From the NCBI RefSeq assembly GCF_014644735.1, contig NZ_BMKZ01000012.1:777-64776 (forward strand): DNA of 64,000 bases, in the 5' to 3' direction. The translations under genes were made by a program, and so were the position numbers. This document shows, one piece after another, positions 61,299 to 64,000 of the stretch (position 1 is its first letter; each line of letters begins with the position of its first letter). The DNA is from Caldalkalibacillus thermarum (lineage in GTDB: Bacteria; Bacillota; Bacilli; Caldalkalibacillales; Caldalkalibacillaceae). Under the pieces are notes generated by a model. That model ran no database searches and had not been told where the DNA came from. It was given only the letters and a program-made list of their open reading frames with translations.

Positions 61299-63734
61299 TT
61301 ACTGCACCGATTCTTTTTTCAACACTTTCAACTGCCCATCTTCCACATCAATCACAACAGAATCCCCTTTGCTGATATTTCCTTGCAACAGCTCCTCAGA
61401 CAGACGGTCTTCCACCATCCGCTGCAGGGCCCGGCGTAAAGGTCTGGCGCCATACTGTGGATCATAGCCTTCCTTGACAATATGCCGCTTAGCTTCTTCA
61501 GTCAGCGTGAATTCGATGTCCTGCTCTTTCAGGCGTTTTTGTAACTGTTTGGCCATTAAATCCACAATTTGCATTAAGTGTTCCTCTTCCAGTGAATGGA
61601 ATACAATCACTTCATCGATCCGGTTGAGGAATTCTGGACGGAACATGCGCTTTAGTTCACCCATCACTTTTTCTTTCATGTTTTGATAATTTTGCTCCCG
61701 ATTTTCAGCCTGGAAGCCCAGGGTCGTGCCTTTCCTCAACAGTTCGGCCCCAACATTGGAAGTCATGATAATCACTGTATTTTTGAAGTCAACTGTACGC
61801 CCTTTGGCATCGGTAAGGCGGCCGTCTTCCAAGACCTGCAGCAAGATATTGAAGACATCGGGGTGTGCTTTTTCGATCTCGTCCAGCAAAATGACCGAAT
61901 ATGGTTTGCGGCGCACTTTTTCCGTCAGTTGTCCGCCTTCTTCATAGCCCACATAACCCGGGGGCGAGCCAATTAAACGGGAAGTCGTGTGTTTCTCCAT
62001 ATATTCGGACATGTCGATGCGGATGACCGCATTTTCATCGCCAAACAAACTTTCAGCCAATGCTTTGGCCAATTCTGTTTTACCTACACCAGTTGGCCCG
62101 AGGAAGATAAAGGAGCCAATCGGACGCTTAGGATCTTTCAAGCCGGCCCGGGCACGGCGGATCGCCTTGGAAATCGCTTTAACGGCTTCGTCTTGCCCAA
62201 TCACCCGCTCATGCAGAATCTCTTCCATATTGAGCAAACGTTCGCTTTCTTCCTGAGCCAGTTTTTTGACAGGGATACCTGTCCAGCTGGACACAATGTC
62301 GGCAATGTCTTCTGCTGTCACTTCTGAATCAGTTTGACCTTGTTTCTCTTTCCACTCGTTCTTTGTTTTCTCCAATTCTTCACGCAGCTTTTGCTCTGTA
62401 TCGCGCAGGGAAGCTGCTTTTTCGAACTCCTGGCTTTGGACAGCAGCATCCTTCTCCTTGCGGACCTCCTCCAGCTTTTGTTCCAGCTCTTTTAAGTTGG
62501 GCGGCACTGTGTAGGATTTGAGCCGCACTTTGGAGGCTGCTTCATCAATTAAGTCGATGGCTTTGTCGGGCAGGAAGCGGTCCGTAATATAGCGGTCAGA
62601 CAGCTTCACCGCCTGTTCAATCGCCTCATCGGTAATTTTGACCCGGTGGTGCGCTTCGTAACGGTCGCGCAAGCCTTTGAGAATCAAAATGGTATCTTCG
62701 ATAGACGGCGGATCTACCATGATGGGCTGAAAACGGCGCTCAAGGGCTGCATCTTTCTCAATGTATTTGCGATATTCATCTAAAGTGGTGGCTCCTATAC
62801 ACTGCAGTTCTCCGCGGGCCAAAGCCGGTTTCAGGATATTGGAAGCATCAATGGCACCCTCCGCTCCGCCGGCGCCAATCAAGGTGTGCAGCTCGTCAAT
62901 AAACAGGATAATGTTTCCGGCCTGGCGGATTTCATCCATCACTTTTTTCAGGCGGTCTTCAAATTCCCCGCGATATTTGGTGCCAGCTACCACTGTGCCC
63001 ATATCCAGGGTCATCACCCGTTTGCCGCGCAAAGTTTCCGGGATTTCATTGTTGACAATGCGCTGGGCCAGTCCTTCGGCAATCGCCGTTTTACCTACAC
63101 CGGGTTCACCAATCAGCACCGGATTGTTTTTGGTCCGGCGGCTGAGCACCTGGATCACCCGTTCAATTTCCTTGTCCCGTCCAATCACAGGATCCAGCTC
63201 ATCATTTTTGGCAATGGCCGTCAGATCACGGGCAAGGCTATCCAGCGTAGGCGTACTGGCTCCACCCTGCCCTCCTTGAGGGGTTGCAGCCATGGCTTCA
63301 TTGGAGCCTAACAATTGCAGCACCTGCTGTCTGGCTTTATTCAGGCTGACCCCCAAATTGTTTAATACTCTGGCGGCCACGCCTTCCCCTTCACGGATCA
63401 GCCCCAAGAGCACATGTTCCGTTCCCACATAAGTATGACCTAGTTTTCGGGCTTCATCCATCGACAGTTCAATCACCTTTTTGGCCCGGGGGGTATAATG
63501 GATGTTGCCCGTTGTCTGCGTTCCCCTGCCGATCAGCGTCTCCACTTCTTTGCGGATTTTTTCCATATCCAGATTTAACGCTTGCAATGCTTTGGCAGCA
63601 ATCCCTTCCCCTTCGCGAACCAAGCCAAGCAAGATATGCTCGGTGCCGATGTTGTTATGACCCAAACGCATCGCTTCCTCTTGAGCTAAAGCCAATACTT
63701 TTTGGGCTCGTTCTGTAAAGCGACCAAACATCAT
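61299..63734 (-). CDS. clpC: ATP-dependent Clp protease ATPase subunit ClpC
   Basis: 811 residues from ATG 63734 (GGAGGTG upstream; ATG 63731 is equally placed). N-terminal repeat domain [23 protein letters not shown]-1 Walker [19 protein letters not shown]-bearing middle domain ([20 protein letters not shown]), AAA-2 Walker [18 protein letters not shown], ClpP-loop region, C-terminal basic tail. Unfolds substrates for ClpP and, with McsB, degrades arginine-phosphorylated proteins. Confidence 0.98.
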   Translation of the reverse strand: MMFGRFTERAQKVLALAQEEAMRLGHNNIGTEHILLGLVREGEGIAAKALQALNLDMEKIRKEVETLIGRGTQTTGNIHYTPRAKKVIELSMDEARKLGHTYVGTEHVLLGLIREGEGVAARVLNNLGVSLNKARQQVLQLLGSNEAMAATPQGGQGGASTPTLDSLARDLTAIAKNDELDPVIGRDKEIERVIQVLSRRTKNNPVLIGEPGVGKTAIAEGLAQRIVNNEIPETLRGKRVMTLDMGTVVAGTKYRGEFEDRLKKVMDEIRQAGNIILFIDELHTLIGAGGAEGAIDASNILKPALARGELQCIGATTLDEYRKYIEKDAALERRFQPIMVDPPSIEDTILILKGLRDRYEAHHRVKITDEAIEQAVKLSDRYITDRFLPDKAIDLIDEAASKVRLKSYTVPPNLKELEQKLEEVRKEKDAAVQSQEFEKAASLRDTEQKLREELEKTKNEWKEKQGQTDSEVTAEDIADIVSSWTGIPVKKLAQEESERLLNMEEILHERVIGQDEAVKAISKAIRRARAGLKDPKRPIGSFIFLGPTGVGKTELAKALAESLFGDENAVIRIDMSEYMEKHTTSRLIGSPPGYVGYEEGGQLTEKVRRKPYSVILLDEIEKAHPDVFNILLQVLEDGRLTDAKGRTVDFKNTVIIMTSNVGAELLRKGTTLGFQAENREQNYQNMKEKVMGELKRMFRPEFLNRIDEVIVFHSLEEEHLMQIVDLMAKQLQKRLKEQDIEFTLTEEAKRHIVKEGYDPQYGARPLRRALQRMVEDRLSEELLQGNISKGDSVVIDVEDGQLKVLKKESVQ

Positions 63735-63783
63735 CAGCAAACACCTCCATTGGGGTTTATTTTTATTGGGTATGTTATCTTTG

Positions 63784-64000
63784 TTATGTTGTTAATAAGC
63801 GCTCACGAATTAATTTTGCCCTTCTCACATCCCGTTCATCAGGGGACAGCATCTGTCCGGCATATTGCTGCAAAAATCCAGGCTGGGTCAATACGATCAG
63901 TTCATTCATAATGGTGGATGAAACTCCTTTAATCAAACCTAGATCAATTCCCAGCCGCACATCGGACAAGCGCTGCATGGCCTCTTTGCTCTCTATCACC
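63784..64000 (-). CDS. mcsB: Protein arginine kinase McsB, C-terminal part (cut by window edge)
   Basis: The last 71 residues are visible: [62 protein letters not shown] and QPG-LQ-Y are the C-terminal blocks of the McsB subfamily of guanido kinases. It sits directly ahead of clpC, as in the ctsR-mcsA-mcsB-clpC operon. The catalytic part lies outside. Confidence 0.9.
   Translation of the reverse strand, partial: VIESKEAMQRLSDVRLGIDLGLIKGVSSTIMNELIVLTQPGFLQQYAGQMLSPDERDVRRAKLIRERLLTT

Overview
The window reads as chromosomal DNA of an endospore-forming member of the Bacillota, order Bacillales. The gene order of its central 50 kb closely follows the Bacillus subtilis origin-proximal block (mcsB-clpC-radA-disA ... 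sigH ... rpoBC-str-S10-spc-alpha ... cwlD-salA-gerD-kbaA-pdaB), and sporulation or germination genes (sigH, disA, cwlD, gerD, kbaA, pdaB, a SpoIIM-like gene) sit among the housekeeping genes. I would guess a Caldalkalibacillus-like lineage, but that is a guess; only the order-level placement is supported.

Layout. (1) 1-6300 is a decayed, partly deleted prophage: a fragment of a group II intron reverse transcriptase, an interrupted amidase (endolysin) gene, a holin, an unknown Trp/Tyr-rich protein, a self-contained lipoprotein unit with its own promoter and terminator, a frameshifted GH18-type tail gene fused by deletion to a BRO-type antirepressor gene, a divergent two-regulator lysogeny switch with at least three matching operators, a DUF3800 gene, and a tyrosine recombinase gene with several lesions. 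(2) 6340-6610 holds tRNA-Asn and tRNA-Thr with promoter and terminator. (3) 6650-11900 is a sporulation/cell-wall cluster. (4) 11940-36710 is, reading leftward on the minus strand, rplGB-rpsL-rpsG-fusA-tuf, then the S10, spc and alpha ribosomal gene groups with secY, adk, map, infA and rpoA, the ECF transporter genes ecfA1-ecfA2-ecfT, truA and rplM-rpsI. (5) 36780-48540 holds rpoC, rpoB, a methyltransferase gene, the L7/L12-L10 and L1-L11 units, nusG, secE and rpmG. (6) 48784-64000 holds sigH, rae1, rlmB, mrnC, the cysteine T-box-controlled cysE-cysS pair, gltX, ispF, ispD, yacL, pssA, disA, radA, clpC and the 3' end of mcsB.

Nearly all host genes are on the minus strand and tightly packed, with many 1-4 nt overlaps. 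Several clear sigma-A promoters (17-18 bp spacing), rho-independent terminators and leader RNAs (Cys T-box, candidate L10, L13 and S10 leaders) divide the block into transcription units.

The most surprising observation is in rpsL: the essential ribosomal protein S12 gene appears to lack about 49 nt near its 3' end, which shifts the frame and replaces the C-terminus. Either the assembly is wrong there or the gene is really broken. The other points worth attention are the prophage deletion and indel pattern, the operator-covered promoter switch, and the lipoprotein transcription unit, which looks like a lysogenic-conversion gene.
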